A DNA stretch of 64,000 nucleotides from Chrysogorgia sp. JL179-B06 (GCA_035772405.1 JAYKKM010000080.1:3596001-3660000); one strand, 5' to 3'. Shown: positions 11,814 to 23,762, numbered from the stretch's first letter. Notes: generated by a model from the sequence alone, not told the origin. Translations and numbers: made by a program.

Positions 11814-12020
11814 TTGTGACCACGGTGGTCACTCCAAAATGGCCGCCGCGAAATTTTCCCGGCTTAATATAGTTGCTGTAAATTACGGGAAAACCTTCGA
11901 CAACTGATTCATTTTAACATCTTAAAAGATCAGAGACAAATAGTCTCTTTCGCCTACAGTAAAACTATATAACGTGGTCGTTATAACTATATATCGTTCA
12001 AGAGGCCGCTGCGAAATATT
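11813..12020 (+). repeat. Dispersed repeat with GTGACCACGGTGGTCAC end, copy 1
   Basis: It begins at the 17-bp palindrome GTGACCACGGTGGTCAC. It runs through CATTTTAACATCTTAAAAGATCAGAGA, a GTCTCTTTCGCCTACAGTAAAACTATATA block and ACGTGGTC. The same blocks in reverse order and orientation occur at 24805-24929. Confidence 0.65.
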
Positions 12021-12238
12021 CCCGGCTACATTTTTTCGCAGCATCCAAATAATAGTTGCTCGATCCAGTCTTTATTGAGAGATCAGTGACTAGTAGTTTG
12101 ATGCAAATGCTGCAATCTGACAGGATACGCTATTTGCTATCTAATTAGCAATTAGACAACAAATTAGACAACAATATCAATAATAGAGTACGTTTGCCCG
12201 CTACACTGGTTGCCCGTTAAGTATCGTATTGACTTTAA

Positions 12239-12787
12239 AGTGCCACTACGATGAAAATTCACCCCCGTCTTTTAGATTTTCTTTAGCATAGAATAGTATT
12301 TCAGGGTCGAAAGTGATCATCGATGTAAAAAAACCACCTAAAAAGTAAGTATTTTGAGCTCTGAAATCACTATTATTTAGGCCACCATTACTATAAGAAC
12401 GTGTTCCAAGCATGCAGAGCCCGCAATTTCAAAAGGTAATATTCTCAATGCTGCGCCTGAATTTCTGTCGAGGTTTTTTTTTTTTTTTTTTTCGAGAAGT
12501 AGATGAAATGTCCAGCCTTTCAGACGAAGAATTTGAAAAACCGACCTTGATTTACTTGAAGAATTAGCCATGTGGAGTCTTCGCGTTGAGAATCTGACGT
12601 CACTTCGTTACGCTGGTCAAGAACATGAACGCTTAATGGCGGACATAACAACTCCAGATTCGGAGTAAGAAAAATAATACTTGCCATCGTCGAATCGCAA
12701 AACGGTTTCGACCAAGTAATATTTAGCAGCTCTGCTTTATAAACACGTAAAAATATCTATAGGTAAACATTTGATCGCAGTAGCACA
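12239..12787 (+). mobile_element. TTAA-flanked MITE, family A, copy 2, inside a LINE
   Basis: Left end AGTGCCACTACGATGAAAAT, right end (inward) TGTGCTACTGCGATCAAATG, with TTAA at 12235-12238 and 12788-12791. Dropping the element and one TTAA brings the LINE codons GAC TTT AAG ATT TTA back into one frame, which independently supports these exact borders. Confidence 0.85.
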
Positions 12788-13090
12788 TTAAGATTTTATT
12801 AATGACATTTAAAGCATTCATGGTCAGGCTCCATCATATATATACAGGATTTAATCACTGTTAAACAATGTAGTAGGTATAGTTTGTGCTCTAATGATGG
12901 CATCTTACTTGGACATCCTAATTGTAAATCACTTAGTACTCTAGGCGACAGGTCATTTTATATTGCTGCGCCAACACTTTGGAACAGTTTACCTTGCGAA
13001 ATACGAAAGCTCTTCCCTTTCGAGCTTTAAAACTTCTATCAAAACCTTCTTATACCGTAGGGCATTTTTAAGGTCTATATTTTATTTATA

Positions 13091-13415
13091 ACTTAGTTTA
13101 TTATATACATGACAAAATTGCTGGATTCTGATTGGCTGAGAAGAGTGCAATAAATGAAAAGAGAGAAGACACTGGCAACAAGTTTGACAATAAAATTCAA
13201 AATGGTGGCCTATTCTGCAATGGAAAGTTTTCACTTTTCCAACGACTTGTGGTGAACTATGAATTAAAAATTCCATGTAAATATTTTGAAATGAGTACAA
13301 AGAACAATAAGAGTGAAAAGGTTTGTTGTCAACTAATGAAACAAGACGTTTTTAAAGACTTGGAAGAAGATGAAGCGTACGTGTCGTAATTTTGTCATGC
13401 ATATAATAAATGAGT
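13091..13415. mobile_element. MITE within LINE 3' region
   Basis: The ends TTATATACATGACAAAATT (about 13091-13111) and AATTTTGTCATGCATATAATAAA (about 13389-13412) are inverted copies. An 85-residue frame inside (13132-13389) has no recognised domain and is probably fortuitous. Confidence 0.6.
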
Positions 13416-13512
13416 AATCGTATAATTTTGCTCGTGCAATTAAGGATTTACACAATTTTGAAATATCACTCGTGGTGTAAATCCTTAATTGCACTCGCTA
13501 TCATACGATTAC
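13416..13512. repeat. Hairpin-forming inverted repeat
   Basis: GTAATCGTATAATTTTGCTCGTGCAATTAAGGATTTACAC is matched in reverse complement by GTGTAAATCCTTAATTGCACTCGCTATCATACGATTAC, with a spacer of about 20 bp. It directly follows the previous MITE and may belong to the same element. Confidence 0.7.
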
Positions 13513-14255
13513 CTATACTTATTTTATATCAGTGCTATTATTTGTGTAATTTTATTGTAGATTTCATTTACTAATTTAGTAAGTGGTTTTTAGAATGTAA
13601 CGATTTTAGCTTATAATTGCTGTAATGCGCATTTGAAAATGTATATTGATATTTGCGCAATATAAATAAATGTTCATTATCATTATCATTATCATTAAAT
13701 AGAAAATTTCTTGTGTGTCTCTCAATACATTTAAGTAACAGAATACGTGATCGAAACCAGAGTGACGTAGCCAAGGAGAGTGCTTTCCTAACTTCTCGAG
13801 TGTTTTTATTACCAATTAAAAACCAAAAACAATTACCTATATCATCGTAATCGTGAGATCATCGTAATCGTGATTTTTCTTGTGTATGTTTGTGTCGGCA
13901 ACTTTTTAGCCCTAAAACTGGAACTTGGCTGGCTTGCTGTATATATAGGCCACTCCTGGTAACTACTTGTGGGCCTCGCCGTTGTTTGATTCTATTTCAT
14001 TAATTACTTGGGCTACCCCCTGTTGGGGGTAGCACCAAGTCTTAAAATGGGCTGCACTTCTGTATTTTTATTTTTATTTTTTTATTTTTCTGGTCAACAA
14101 AATGCAACTAATTCCCATCTATCAAACTGACGTGATCTTATTTCGTTGTTCTTTATTCTCATGACGTCATGACTGTTTCAGTGATGGAAACGAGCGCTGA
14201 CCTTATATTCATCCACGCTTCTTTGGTCGCCATTGCCATTGATCATTGATAAGGA

Positions 14256-14801
14256 ATGTGGCTGGCAAGTATATTAATAATAAACATGCTCACACTACTT
14301 ACAATCGCAGACACCGATAGCGGTAGACCTACACTAAAAGTAAAAGATGAGCGATTTCGAAACAGGTTGTTCCGCGGTCTCCATTATTATCGTACGCTGA
14401 TGTGTACTCGATCAAATCTATGTTTACATGTTTTATTGAGTCGATCAAACTGTTTAAATGTGCTACTGAATTGTACTGAAATATGTTGCTCAATTGCTGT
14501 AAATGGAAGAATGAATAACATTGATGAAGTGATAAATGAAGTGACAGGCACTATAAAACATGCTGATGCTGTTGTGATATTACCCGACGCGGCAATGTTA
14601 TTTTTTCTAATATCTGTTCGATTGAAGGTCTTCGTGTGTCAAAATTTATATAAAAAACAACGGCAAGGTATACGAAACATATCTGTTACGAAATTACATC
14701 GGTTTAATGGACATAAAAGCATTAAATCATCGGGTAAACAACGAATAGATCTTGAAGCCATGTCCTTTGATTTTAGAGACGAGTCTCGCTTTAATCGCTA
14801 A
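14256..14801 (+). CDS. Hypothetical protein with N-terminal signal-like segment
   Basis: An ATG-initiated frame of 181 residues in DNA without obvious transposon ends. The first ~19 residues (MWLASILIINMLTLLTIAD) look like a signal peptide or membrane anchor. A central stretch carries several cysteines (about residues 50-80), and a second hydrophobic stretch lies around residues 105-125. The C-terminal third is basic. I recognise no family. It lies antisense within the condensation-gene intron, and the alternative is a chance frame. Confidence 0.25.
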   Translation: MWLASILIINMLTLLTIADTDSGRPTLKVKDERFRNRLFRGLHYYRTLMCTRSNLCLHVLLSRSNCLNVLLNCTEICCSIAVNGRMNNIDEVINEVTGTIKHADAVVILPDAAMLFFLISVRLKVFVCQNLYKKQRQGIRNISVTKLHRFNGHKSIKSSGKQRIDLEAMSFDFRDESRFNR

Positions 14802-15030
14802 TACGCATTTTCTCATATAACATCTGATCATATAACATCTGATCTTCACATTTTAAGTAGACGAAACCTACAGCGTTCGATTCGCCAGATTCAAGTGATC
14901 ATTTCGATATAGAATTGATTTAAATCGGACAAAAACACAATATTTCATGATTAATATTACAGAGTTTCACGGGATAAATGTCAACACAGTATAATATGTT
15001 TGTCCTTGGCTGTTCTTTCCGTCTTCATGA

Positions 15031-15705
15031 TTGATCTCTCATCTGTGTTTCTCTCATCTTGGAGAGAATCTTTGCAATGGTTTGCAGGTTTACAGGTCTC
15101 GTAAACTTTTCCAACAGCGATTCATTGGCAATAAAACGAAAGTCCGAACTCGCTTCATATTCGCTTGCATGCCTTGCCGCAGGCGTGTTGTTAATAATAT
15201 TACATTAATGAATCATCTACAGATCCTTCATAACAAGGCCGTCAAGGGTAGTTTGGATATGCCCAGCTATGCTTCAGGTACTGAGGCCTTAGACAACCTT
15301 AATTGGTGTCCATTGTCTTCTAGGAGAAGATTCCACCTTTGTGTTCAAAGTTTTCAATAGTGAAGTTGATTTTGAGGCTAACAAGGTTCGGGATATTCAT
15401 AGCTACATGTATGACCCTAGACGCAAGTCATTATTGAGACTGTAGACTTGTAAAACTAATGATCACAATACGCTTTTATTGCTGCCTGGAATAATTTACC
15501 GTATGTTGTAACAGAATCGACCAATTACTTAAATTTTAAAAATAGATATTTTAAATCTTTGTGCTGTAAATACTATTATTGTGTTCTATATTGTAATTTT
15601 TCTTTGTGTTTTTCACTTTTTTAATTTAATCGAGGACACTCATGAAAATTTGGATGATAAGATAAGATAAGATAAGATAAGATAAGATAAGATAAAATGA
15701 TAAAA
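15031..15705 (+). mobile_element. LINE reverse-transcriptase C-terminal relic with (GATAA)n tail
   Basis: A broken frame reads NHLQILHNKAVKGSL…, TEALDNLNWCPLSSRRRFHL, then in another frame NSEVDFEANKVRDIHSY and a weak AWNNLP-like end near 15490. This is the C-terminal tail of CR1/L2/Jockey-type reverse transcriptases. The element ends in (GATAA)n at about 15657-15697, a typical LINE simple-repeat tail. Confidence 0.65.
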
Positions 15706-15717
15706 ATAATATTGTGT

Positions 15718-15945
15718 TAATATATACACTGTTGTAGTGAATGTGGGAGAGCTTGGAGTAGACAAACGATATATAGGCGATCGTCAAGAGCGTCTTACCG
15801 GCAATCAGAAGGTTGCAGGTTCGATTCCTGTCCGAGGATTCAGAATCATTTTTTTCTGAGGATACGAGCTTGACGATAGCCCATGTATCGTCTGTCTACT
15901 CCAAGCTCTCCCACATTCACTACAGCAGTGTATATATTAACACAT
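15718..15945. mobile_element. Palindromic element enclosing a tRNA-like SINE
   Basis: The arms TATATACACTGTTGTAGTGAATGTGGGAGAGCTTGGAGTAGAC and its near-exact complement (about 15892-15942) enclose a tRNA-like block. That block has AGAGCGTCTTACCGGCAATCAG and the polymerase III B-box GGTTCGATTCC (about 15818-15830). The same block occurs without arms at 16031-16155. Confidence 0.6.
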
Positions 15946-16030
15946 CCAAACATTACCGATATATAGTGACTGCCACATAGGCAGTACATATATCAATCGA
16001 ACCAGCACATCATTGTAACCTTCGCTCTTC

Positions 16031-16155
16031 ATCTGGGACTCGGTGACTCAATGGTTAGAGCGTCTCACCGGCAATCAGATTACAGGTTCGATTCCTGTCC
16101 GGGACTCAGAATCATTTTTCTGAGGATACGAGGTTGACGATCGCCCATGTATCGT
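16031..16155 (+). repeat. tRNA-derived SINE head
   Basis: GTGACTCAATGGTTAGAGCG resembles a polymerase III A-box and D-arm. GGTTCGATTCC at about 16086-16097 is a B-box, within a T-arm with ACAGG/CCTGT pairing. The acceptor ends do not pair as in a functional tRNA, so I call it a SINE rather than a tRNA gene. Its 3' half is shared with 15718-15945. Confidence 0.55.
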
Positions 16156-16255
16156 CCAAAAATAATATTGTTGATCAATATAGTGGAATTTTTGGCCTCA
16201 TGGTTTGATTATTTGTTTCAGATTTGATGTGATTGTTGATAATTGCTACAGCTAC

Positions 16256-16525
16256 CAGCTGTTGTGGTCTAGTGGTTACCACACAGGTCTATGAGCTGGG
16301 AGGCACAGGTTCAAATCCTGGATCGGACTACCACTCAGGGTCTTATATTGAGAAAGTGCTGCCTGTGTAATAATACCAGCAAATGGTAAGACTTTCGGGT
16401 CTTCTCGGATAACGACATTAAATCGTAGGCCCTCGGAACCCCTATTAATTGGACTTCTAGCTTGTTGGGGTATTCCGTTCACCTAAGAGTGATAAATCTA
16501 CTAAACTAAAACTAAACTAAACTAA
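16256..16525 (+). repeat. tRNA-derived SINE with conserved central domain and (AAACT)n tail
   Basis: The head has an A-box-like TGTGGTCTAGTGGTTA and B-box GGTTCAAATCC (about 16309-16320). The body includes GGTCTTCTCGGATAACGACA and TTAAATCGTAGGCCC, similar in style to conserved SINE central domains described across animals (assignment tentative). The tail is (AAACT)n at about 16500-16524. Confidence 0.6.
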
Positions 16526-16637
16526 TTGATGTTGAAATTGGTTCGTTGTAAGTTACTTCTAATTAATCAGTATTATGCATTAGCTATTAATTATTCATTT
16601 GGTGTTCAAGTTCATTTTTAAGTTTCAGTTTGAAGCA

Positions 16638-16996
16638 CAAGGAGCCCAACACTGACACCTGTGCTGGGTTTTTCTGTGTTTTTCTGTTTTATTCTATATT
16701 ATGGAAATTATGATGTTTTATTTCATGAAAGACGAGACCGCGGCGCTTATGTAAATTGCACGCGCGGTAATTTGAAACTCGAAACAGCTGCCAGCTGAAA
16801 CGCGTGACGATCCCCTCTCCCGCACTGCGTGTTATCCCGCACATGAGTGATCGTCACGCGTATTCAGGTGGCAGCACGTGGCAGCTGTTTCGAGTTTCAA
16901 ATTACCGCGCGTTCTCATAAGCGCCGCGGTCTCATCTTTGTCTCATCATAGAATAAAACAGAGAAACACAGGCGTCAGAGTTGGGCTCCCTGTGTT
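16638..16996. mobile_element. Foldback MITE with CACAGGGAGCCCAAC ends, copy 1
   Basis: The left end CACAAGGAGCCCAACACTGAC and right end GTCAGAGTTGGGCTCCCTGTG are inverted copies. Long inner arms include ACCGCGGCGCTTATG and GCGCGGTAATTTGAAACTCGAAACAGCTG with their complements. Flanks TTTGAAG and TTTGCAG may be a diverged target duplication. A second copy lies at 28067-28432. Confidence 0.75.
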
Positions 16997-17184
16997 TGCA
17001 GTAACCATTGAGATAATTGCAACTACTGATAATTGCAATAGTTAATTTTTAAAATTATACAGTTGTAAAAGCTAACAAAACATTTTATTGTTGTCATCAG
17101 CATATGGCTAAAGGTGAATGTTAAGTATGTATATTTTTGTATTTTTTGTTATATTATACACTGGAAGAATTGCCAGTAAGATGC

Positions 17185-17345
17185 CAGTAAGATGAAGGAT
17201 TATGTTCAAGATACTGTTGATTACTTTCAATGCTTTATATGGCCAACCTATTTATATCAGTGATTTACTGACTCGATATTAAACCCTATACTTGCTCTTT
17301 AAAATCATCTAACCGAAATCTGTAAATATGTCAATTAACATGCAA
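17185..17345 (+). mobile_element. LINE relic
   Basis: One frame reads LLITFNALYGQPIYISDLLT then KPYTCSLKSSNRNL. This aligns by eye with the LINE tail at 49688-50155 (ITFKALHGQAPVYITDLL…). Stops interrupt it. A possible 3' end with (ATCT)n lies at about 18498-18522. Confidence 0.5.
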
Positions 17346-19010
17346 CTTCAAGGACTTCTGGCTGGATCTCTAAACCAGTGGTCTAACCGACTTAGATTGT
17401 ACCCAGTCCCTCCTTGGAAATGGTGTGTAAACTTAGCTACAGAAACTGTTGCCGTGAACTTATGCACAAGTTCAATGGTAATGCCAGTGATGTAGTAGGT
17501 ATATTAAAGTTAATATTTGGCATCTACACTTGGTGAATCAGATTATGCAAGAGTCATGGTGAATTACGAATGCAAATTATATACTTTCGAACTGCAGATC
17601 ACGATATAATTCTACACTCACTATAATTCAACACTCAAATGTCCATATTCACTACATTCAAATAATTCGATACTCACTATATGATTCAACACTCGTAATT
17701 CATCACAATCAGCTTTCACAATGACTTCTCAAATTTGTTAACAATTCATAAGATGAAAACAAAGAAATTCAGTCCAGTGACAGATATCTTTTATACTAGA
17801 TATGTGATCATATTTTATTATTATAGTGAGACGCCTTATATACCATAGCGTCACCTAACAAAGTTTTAATTAAGTTAGCCAATCAGCAAACAAGTACTTT
17901 TTATTGCCAGGTGCAGCAATAATATATTCAGAGAGCTACAAGCTAATGTTGTGGGCATTGGGTGAAGCATATATGTTTGTTTTAACCAGAGTACCAGACT
18001 ATCTACGTCTCCTCATACACTGGCCCCCACCCTCCCCAGGACTAAAATAAATACCGGTAAAACAATTCCCCACACCCAGCTGATCCAAACTTTTATATCC
18101 TGGATGGGTTAATGGAAAAATTGACCATAGAGGCTCAGGTTTAGTTTCCTTGTACACCAGAAGAGAAACTCTCACTAAACATCTGTTTAATAACATAGTG
18201 CAAATTACATCTCACAAATTACACGTGTTGTTACCAAGCCAAAATGAGTCTGTTATGAATTTGAGAAGAAAGAGTACCTTTATAACAACCTGAGTGTGCA
18301 GAACGAATAGATTTAAAAACAGTTTTATAATGGCAAACGGCAAAGATCATTTTAAAACAAACTCTTAGTGATTAGTGTAACAATATTAAATATTTTATAA
18401 TAGATAAATTAATTTCTTATATAATCAGACACTGTAAAGTTTAAAATACAATTCAGCTTTTGTAATTATAGGGCTGTAATTTTTAAATTTAATAAACTAT
18501 CTATCTATCTATCTATACATGTAAGTCGAAATCTCAAACAAACAAAGCAATGTATGTTCTAAAATATGTTCATTTGTTGACATTATATATCCACATTAAT
18601 TGGGGGCAAAAAATATTTGGGGGTGGCAAAGTGTGTTACTGTGTTTTGCCTGAATAATTTCCAATTAGTGGAATCAATGTATTATATTACACCAAATCTT
18701 TATTACACCATATCTTGGTGTACCTGACTTGCTAGAAACAATTTGGCATAATGTAACTACTTAATTTTTGTTATCAATAATTGGTGTGGAATAAAATTTT
18801 GACACAGCATATAAAATAAACCATTGCAATAGCAAAAGAAGCATATGTTTCAATATTAATTTTTCAGTCGCAGCATGATAAAGTTATTTTATCTTTATGA
18901 AAGGCAATCACAGGCGTTGGTTATATACTTATCTTGTGATAATATTTATCTGGTGATACAATTTGGCATAATTCTGGTGTAAAAATATTCAAAAATAAAT
19001 ATTGGTGTAA
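17346..19010. other. Intronic AT-rich DNA with (ATCT)n microsatellite
   Basis: I see no coding frame. The clear landmark is (ATCT)n near 18498-18522 after an AATAAA-like stretch, consistent with a LINE 3' end. Short CACTCACTATAATTCAACA-type repeats occur near 17610-17700. Confidence 0.5.
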
Positions 19011-19520
19011 TGCACTTGCCATACGAAACCCCCACACCCCCCACCCTGGGGAAACATGGGGCATATGTGAGGGATGGTTGGGGATTCACTTGTCAAAGTC
19101 CCACATGGGTGTGGTGGTTTTTGTCATTTTGCATATATATGATTCACTGGGACACATTGGAATCTCAGGTACACCTAGGTTCAAATTTGTCACCATAACC
19201 ATGGTGTGCTAGCGTGCAAGGCTGAGCACTTCTGATAGATATAGCAACAAAATGGATATACAGTATGGTACTATAGCACTAAAATGGATATGCCTGTTGA
19301 GACTGCACACAGGCTAGTACATGCATGAAGGAAGGGTGCATCAATTCTCTGTAATCTATTATAATTATTTACATCACTTGTTGTTCCTGATGGTGGGGAT
19401 TAATGACACCCAGGGGGGGGGGGGGTGCAAATATTCTCCTATTTTTCTTGAAAAATATAATGCCCCATGTTTCCCTGGGGTGGGAACAGTGGGAGTTTCC
19501 AATGACAAGTGCATAACATA
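19011..19520. mobile_element. MITE with TGCACTTG ends
   Basis: The left end TGCACTTGCCATACGAAACC and its inner block CTGGGGAAACATGGGGCAT are matched in reverse complement by ATGCCCCATGTTTCCCTGGG and GGAGTTTCCAATGACAAGTGCA (about 19461-19518). It encloses a G homopolymer near 19412-19424. No coding frame is credible. Confidence 0.65.
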
Positions 19521-19850
19521 AATACACCGATTGCATTATGGGTTACAATTACAATAGTTCTGCTGCAAGTTACATTTGCCTGGGCGGCCAATTTCAGTAT
19601 TCGATTTTTCGCGAATTTCCGCTGAATTTGTGGGAGGCATTTGCCTCGACCTGCCTCGTATGAATATGATAACCAGTTCGAACGCACTTCATTTATACTC
19701 CTACTGTATTTGTATTACATATTCAAATAGATAATTTATGCACCTCTGCAGGTCGCTCGAAAAATTCTCGAAACTATAGCCTGAACGCACAATAAAATCT
19801 CTCCATCTTGCAAGAACTATACCGTATAAATATATATTCAGATGGCGTAC

Positions 19851-20377
19851 CTTTCTTTTAGTAATGTCGTTCGCCATAATGGTCCTTGCTCACAATCAAA
19901 TTTCCTTTGTACTTCATCTTCCCACACTTCGATCCAATCACTATCACAGACGTCGTCAAGTTGCTTTAAGTCGATCAATTCATGATCGTCAACAACGTGT
20001 AAGAATTTCGAGAAATTCTTGTTTCGGTCACGCTTAATCACCATACGAAGTGATGGATATCTTCGAGCTACACACCTCAATGTCTCACGTACAGTGTCAT
20101 AGTCAAGCGACCTGTTCGACTTCAGACCAAATCCACAACAGATATTCGCACCGCCGATTTCGTGAAGTTCATCCATAACCAACTCAAAGAAATCCAACTT
20201 TCTTTCTTTCAGCGGCTCGTCGTAATTTGGCGATGAATTTTGTGTTGTCTTTCGATGATATAAAGAATGAATTAAAAATGCCGTAAGAATTACCGCAATC
20301 ATTAGCACAAGCGGAAAGTCTTCGACCATGTCTACCAAAAGATTCCTGAAGCTTGACATTATGAAACCTGGCCACAC
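19851..20377 (-). CDS. Condensation-domain acyltransferase-like protein, exon 1
   Basis: The N-terminal exon encodes 175 residues plus two bases. ATG codons lie at 20377 and, seven codons in, near 20359; either could start. A hydrophobic segment (about residues 18-37, VLMIAVILTAFLIHSLYH) predicts a membrane anchor. After a linker come LDFFELVMDELHEIGGANIC and DTVRETLRCVARRYPSLRMV, which resemble the start of the condensation fold and its first conserved helix. It ends in WRTTLLKER at the donor. The 541-residue product would be a single-pass or anchored enzyme transferring an acyl group to an unknown acceptor. Its last exon is at 8535-9633. Confidence 0.7.
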
Positions 20378-21185
20378 AGAGCAAACAACTGAAACATGTC
20401 GCTGTGCGTTGACAGAGAAGTTTCATGGAAACGAGACTCGCGTGTTTTTAATCAAAAACAAGCCACCCAGCTGAGGACAAGACAATGGGGTTTATTCAGT
20501 GGCTTAATTATTATAGACTTTTCCTGTAAAGCGAAAAATCAAGCACTTTGTGTACAACCAGTACAAGTATGAAACTTGGCACGATTAATAAACAAGGCTC
20601 TTATGACGCATCGTAGCCTGCGGAGGCATCGGCGAAATATAAATTGTTCCGAGCGCGTAACAGTAGACAGTTCTATAACTTGGTCTATTCAATGTGTTAA
20701 ACAAACTACAACATTGTAGTTGATTTAAAATGGTAATAATGTGTTAATTTCGTAATATGCAGAGCATTGTTCTCATCCATACTATGATTCTATGAACGTG
20801 TTCTGTGACGGATACTATAAGGAATTTTTATAGTAGACCATGATTCATTGGTCGCTTAGAAAATTTAGTTAATACGTGGTGATATTCAATTGGTTAAGAA
20901 CTACTTCCGTTTTCAATGTTTGTTGTAACGTATTCTTTGTAAACGAGACTATTAAAAGAGTTTGCTAAAACTTTCGAAAGTCGGCATAATTTTGGTTCGA
21001 GGATGATCAAACAGTCGAAGAGATACGGGAATTGAATTGTTAATCATACGATATTTCCAGGTAGCCGTCGAGTACCGATTCTCGTTATACTGTTTCGTTT
21101 TAGCTTTTCAGCTTGTTCTATTTGTCTATTAGAACTTTTTATATGATTTCTTAAACTTTTAGTGAATACTCGTTAGTTGCTATAA
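20378..21185. promoter_or_regulatory. Upstream region of the condensation-domain gene
   Basis: This contains the presumed 5' untranslated region and promoter of the minus-strand gene. I cannot point to a TATA box or binding site with confidence. No reading frame or transposon end was recognised. Confidence 0.3.
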
Positions 21186-21412
21186 GCATTAACTTGCTCC
21201 AAGTCTGCCTCTTGAGACGTGTTTGTTTGAGAATACGGTACGGGTAAGGGTTTGTTTCGAGACAGGTTCTTTTCAAAACCTTGAAACAAAGAGCCTGCAT
21301 TGCAGGCTAGAAACAAACCGTCACTCTCGAAATAAACCCGTCTTCTCGAAACAAACCCGTCTTTAAATAAACCCGAAACAATCAAGAGGCAGACTTGGAG
21401 CAAGTCTACTCG
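21186..21412. mobile_element. MITE with 23-bp inverted ends
   Basis: CTTGCTCCAAGTCTGCCTCTTGA at the left is matched exactly in reverse complement near 21383-21405. Inside, the GTTTGTTTCGAGA block and its complement repeat several times, and GCCTGCATTGCAGGC forms a small palindrome. No coding potential. Confidence 0.75.
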
Positions 21413-21892
21413 GCATAAATTACAGAACACACAATTTGGCCTGCCTCGTAACTTGCATGCGCGAAGCGCCTGTTCGGTTTCTTGCTCTTGCAAGTCGTTC
21501 TATTTGACCGCTGTTTTTTCAAATTTCGCTATTTTTTCGACCAGTTTTAATAAATAACACTTGATCCTTTGTCTGAGCCTTTATTCGTGGTCATTGCAAT
21601 GATCGGATGACCTTTGACACTTGATGAATTCAAGATGTCTACACTTCAAGATGTAAATAAAGCTGTGAATTGTAAATAATGCTATTGTTTGGTTATCAGC
21701 ATTATATGTATTATAGACTCTCGATTCATTCTGTTTATTTCTGTTAAAAAAAAAAAACAAAACGTCCTCGACGCTCTGGAAGACTTCTTGCGTGTAACTT
21801 TCGTCGATCGTTTGCGCCTTTCGGCCTTTATACTCGCATATCATGATGGCAACTCCGCTCTCCGCTAAATTGTAGTTGACAGTCAGTAAAAG

Positions 21893-22110
21893 AGTCAAAT
21901 TACGGAAAGTTCATCATATACAATTGCTTCGTTTTATTTTAAAACTATCAACAACGACAACAAGTACACACAATAAAAACATTCGACATTATATTTAAAG
22001 AGATTTTAGAGCAACCTGCAGCTTTGTATTTCTGCCTTTAAACGCGGTTTCAAAAGTGGATGGGCATTCTAAAATTCTAAAATTGCTCCCAAGTGAACAG
22101 GTCTTCTGGA
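21893..22110 (-). repeat. Dispersed repeat, possibly TE-coding, copy 1
   Basis: It shares AAATTACGGAAAGTTCATCA, TATACAATTGCTTCGTT and TATTTCTGCCTTTAAACGCG with 51158-51340 in the same orientation. On the minus strand both copies can be read as PSTFETAFKGRNT, so the shared unit may be coding remains of an unidentified element. Confidence 0.5.
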
Positions 22111-22217
22111 ATAATCGAAAGGAAGACCCGCTCCCCGCCTTCCCAGCAGCCCCTTCGCGCCTCGCTCGCCCCGGAGCGTCAGGTACGCAGGCTACGATAA
22201 ATACGATGTAATATATG

Positions 22218-22360
22218 AACAACGAGTTTGAGCTGTGTTTCATCAGGGGATCCAAACACGAGAAAACATGATGAAAACACGAGCGCGAAGCGCGAGTGTT
22301 TTATTTTTTTCGCGTGTTTGGATCCCCTGATGAAACACGATAAACGAGTTACGACTCGAG
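22218..22360. repeat. Inverted repeat, 27-bp arms
   Basis: GTGTTTCATCAGGGGATCCAAACACG (about 22233-22261) is matched in reverse complement at about 22314-22342. The spacer carries GCGCGAAGCGCG. Probably a short palindromic transposon. Confidence 0.75.
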
Positions 22361-22439
22361 TTGTTTATATGGCTTCTCAATCGAACACGGATTTAATTGG
22401 ATGTTTACTTAAAACGCATTCATGGGACTGAACTCACGA

Positions 22440-23760
22440 GGGTGTGTAAAATTTATTCAGAAAATTAACAGACTTTAATTCAGTTGAGGATGAGCGAAGA
22501 CGGAGGCAGGTCGTTTCGTTCTCCAAAAATGAATTATTAATTAAGATATCAGCAATTAGATTAAAACCGGGTTTGATCTAATAACTGTGGTGGTATATGA
22601 TTTTTACGTGTTTTTCTCGAGTATCCAGCCTCAGTCATGTGATAAAATAAAGTGATTTCATTGGCTAATTGGCTCATGAATTATTAATGCTTTGAGAAAT
22701 ACAGTACTTGGGTTTGTATTGACCAGAGCTTACTATAGCAATATTTGATTCTGCAAATTCGTGTATTTTTCTGATGACGTCATCAAATCTAAAACGACGC
22801 TTTCATTACCCTTTATGAGTTTATGCATTTGTGTTTGCTTTGTGCAAAAGCTTGATTTCTTATGCTGTATTGTCATCCAAAAGCACAATTATATCCTGTA
22901 TTTCAATTTTTCAAACGAAATATTGAAGCGAAGATTTACCGTGACCCATCATGTGCAATACACAAAACAAAATTTCGGTGCATGAACAAAAGTTTCAATA
23001 AATTAATAAATTACTACATACCGATTCGGCAAAATAAATGTCAATACACAACAATGATTTATTTCAATAGATGTGAACATGGCAAAGAACAACGACGACC
23101 ATGCAACCTCGTTCCCAGGGCATTTTGCCTCCACGGTGGAAGGTACAAGAACTCTTGCTACTTTAGTCCTTTGTTTTGGTCGTAACCTTCACTTTCTTAT
23201 GGTTTATGAAAATAGAGCACTGCAAATATATGGTGGAGAAGTTATGGCTGTTTAATTTATTTTAATGTGTTCTGATGTCGTCATAAGAAAAAAATTCGAG
23301 AATCAGCAAAAACAATTGTTGCTATAGTATATTCGCCATGACAAACTCAAATATACCTTATTTGTGAAAATTGACCAAAATGGCTGTTTTCAGTATTTTT
23401 AATGTCTTCTGATAACGTCATCAAGCACGTGACTTCAGACGATTTACAGAAATGTTGTAAGGGCTTAAATTGTTTGCTAAAACGCGATCGATGGATGAGA
23501 AAAATTTCCTGCCTGATATAACGATAAACAAACTAATCTTATTGAATAAATTGAAAATAAATTAATAATCTTGCTAAATTATGAAACTAATCTCATTATA
23601 CAGTATGCATATCTTTTATGTATTTCAATGTTTCTAATGACTGATTACGTGTATTATATTTCTGAAAGCTCATTCTATTGCTGCAGTTCCGTTGTCACAA
23701 TTACTTCTTCAGATGTTGACTGATAGTTTCCACTACAGTTGCACAAAGCTATACATTTTT
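22440..23760. other. Non-coding stretch with a MITE fragment
   Basis: CTCGTTCCCAGGGCATTTTG and GCCTCCACGGTGGAAGG at 23107-23145 match the MITE copies at 33171 and 33740. Nothing else is identified, and the small frames here lack motifs. Confidence 0.45.
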
Positions 23761-23762
23761 AA

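Larger units (their letters stand above)
12185..13697 (+). mobile_element. 5'-truncated LINE (CR1/L2-like) with two nested MITEs
   Basis: The conserved reverse-transcriptase tail is readable: a LxWLPVKYRIDF-like segment before 12235, ILLMTFKAFHGQAPSYI just after 12791, then GDRSFYIAAPTLWNSLPCEIRK near 12945-13010. The 3' untranslated region ends in (TCATTA)n at about 13675-13697. The coding part is split by the TTAA MITE (12239-12787) and the 3' region by a MITE at about 13091-13415. The frame is broken by stops and shifts, so this copy is dead. Confidence 0.75.

Noticed and set aside
16031..16320. Functional tRNA genes
   Set aside because: A- and B-boxes are present, but acceptor stems do not pair and SINE bodies follow.
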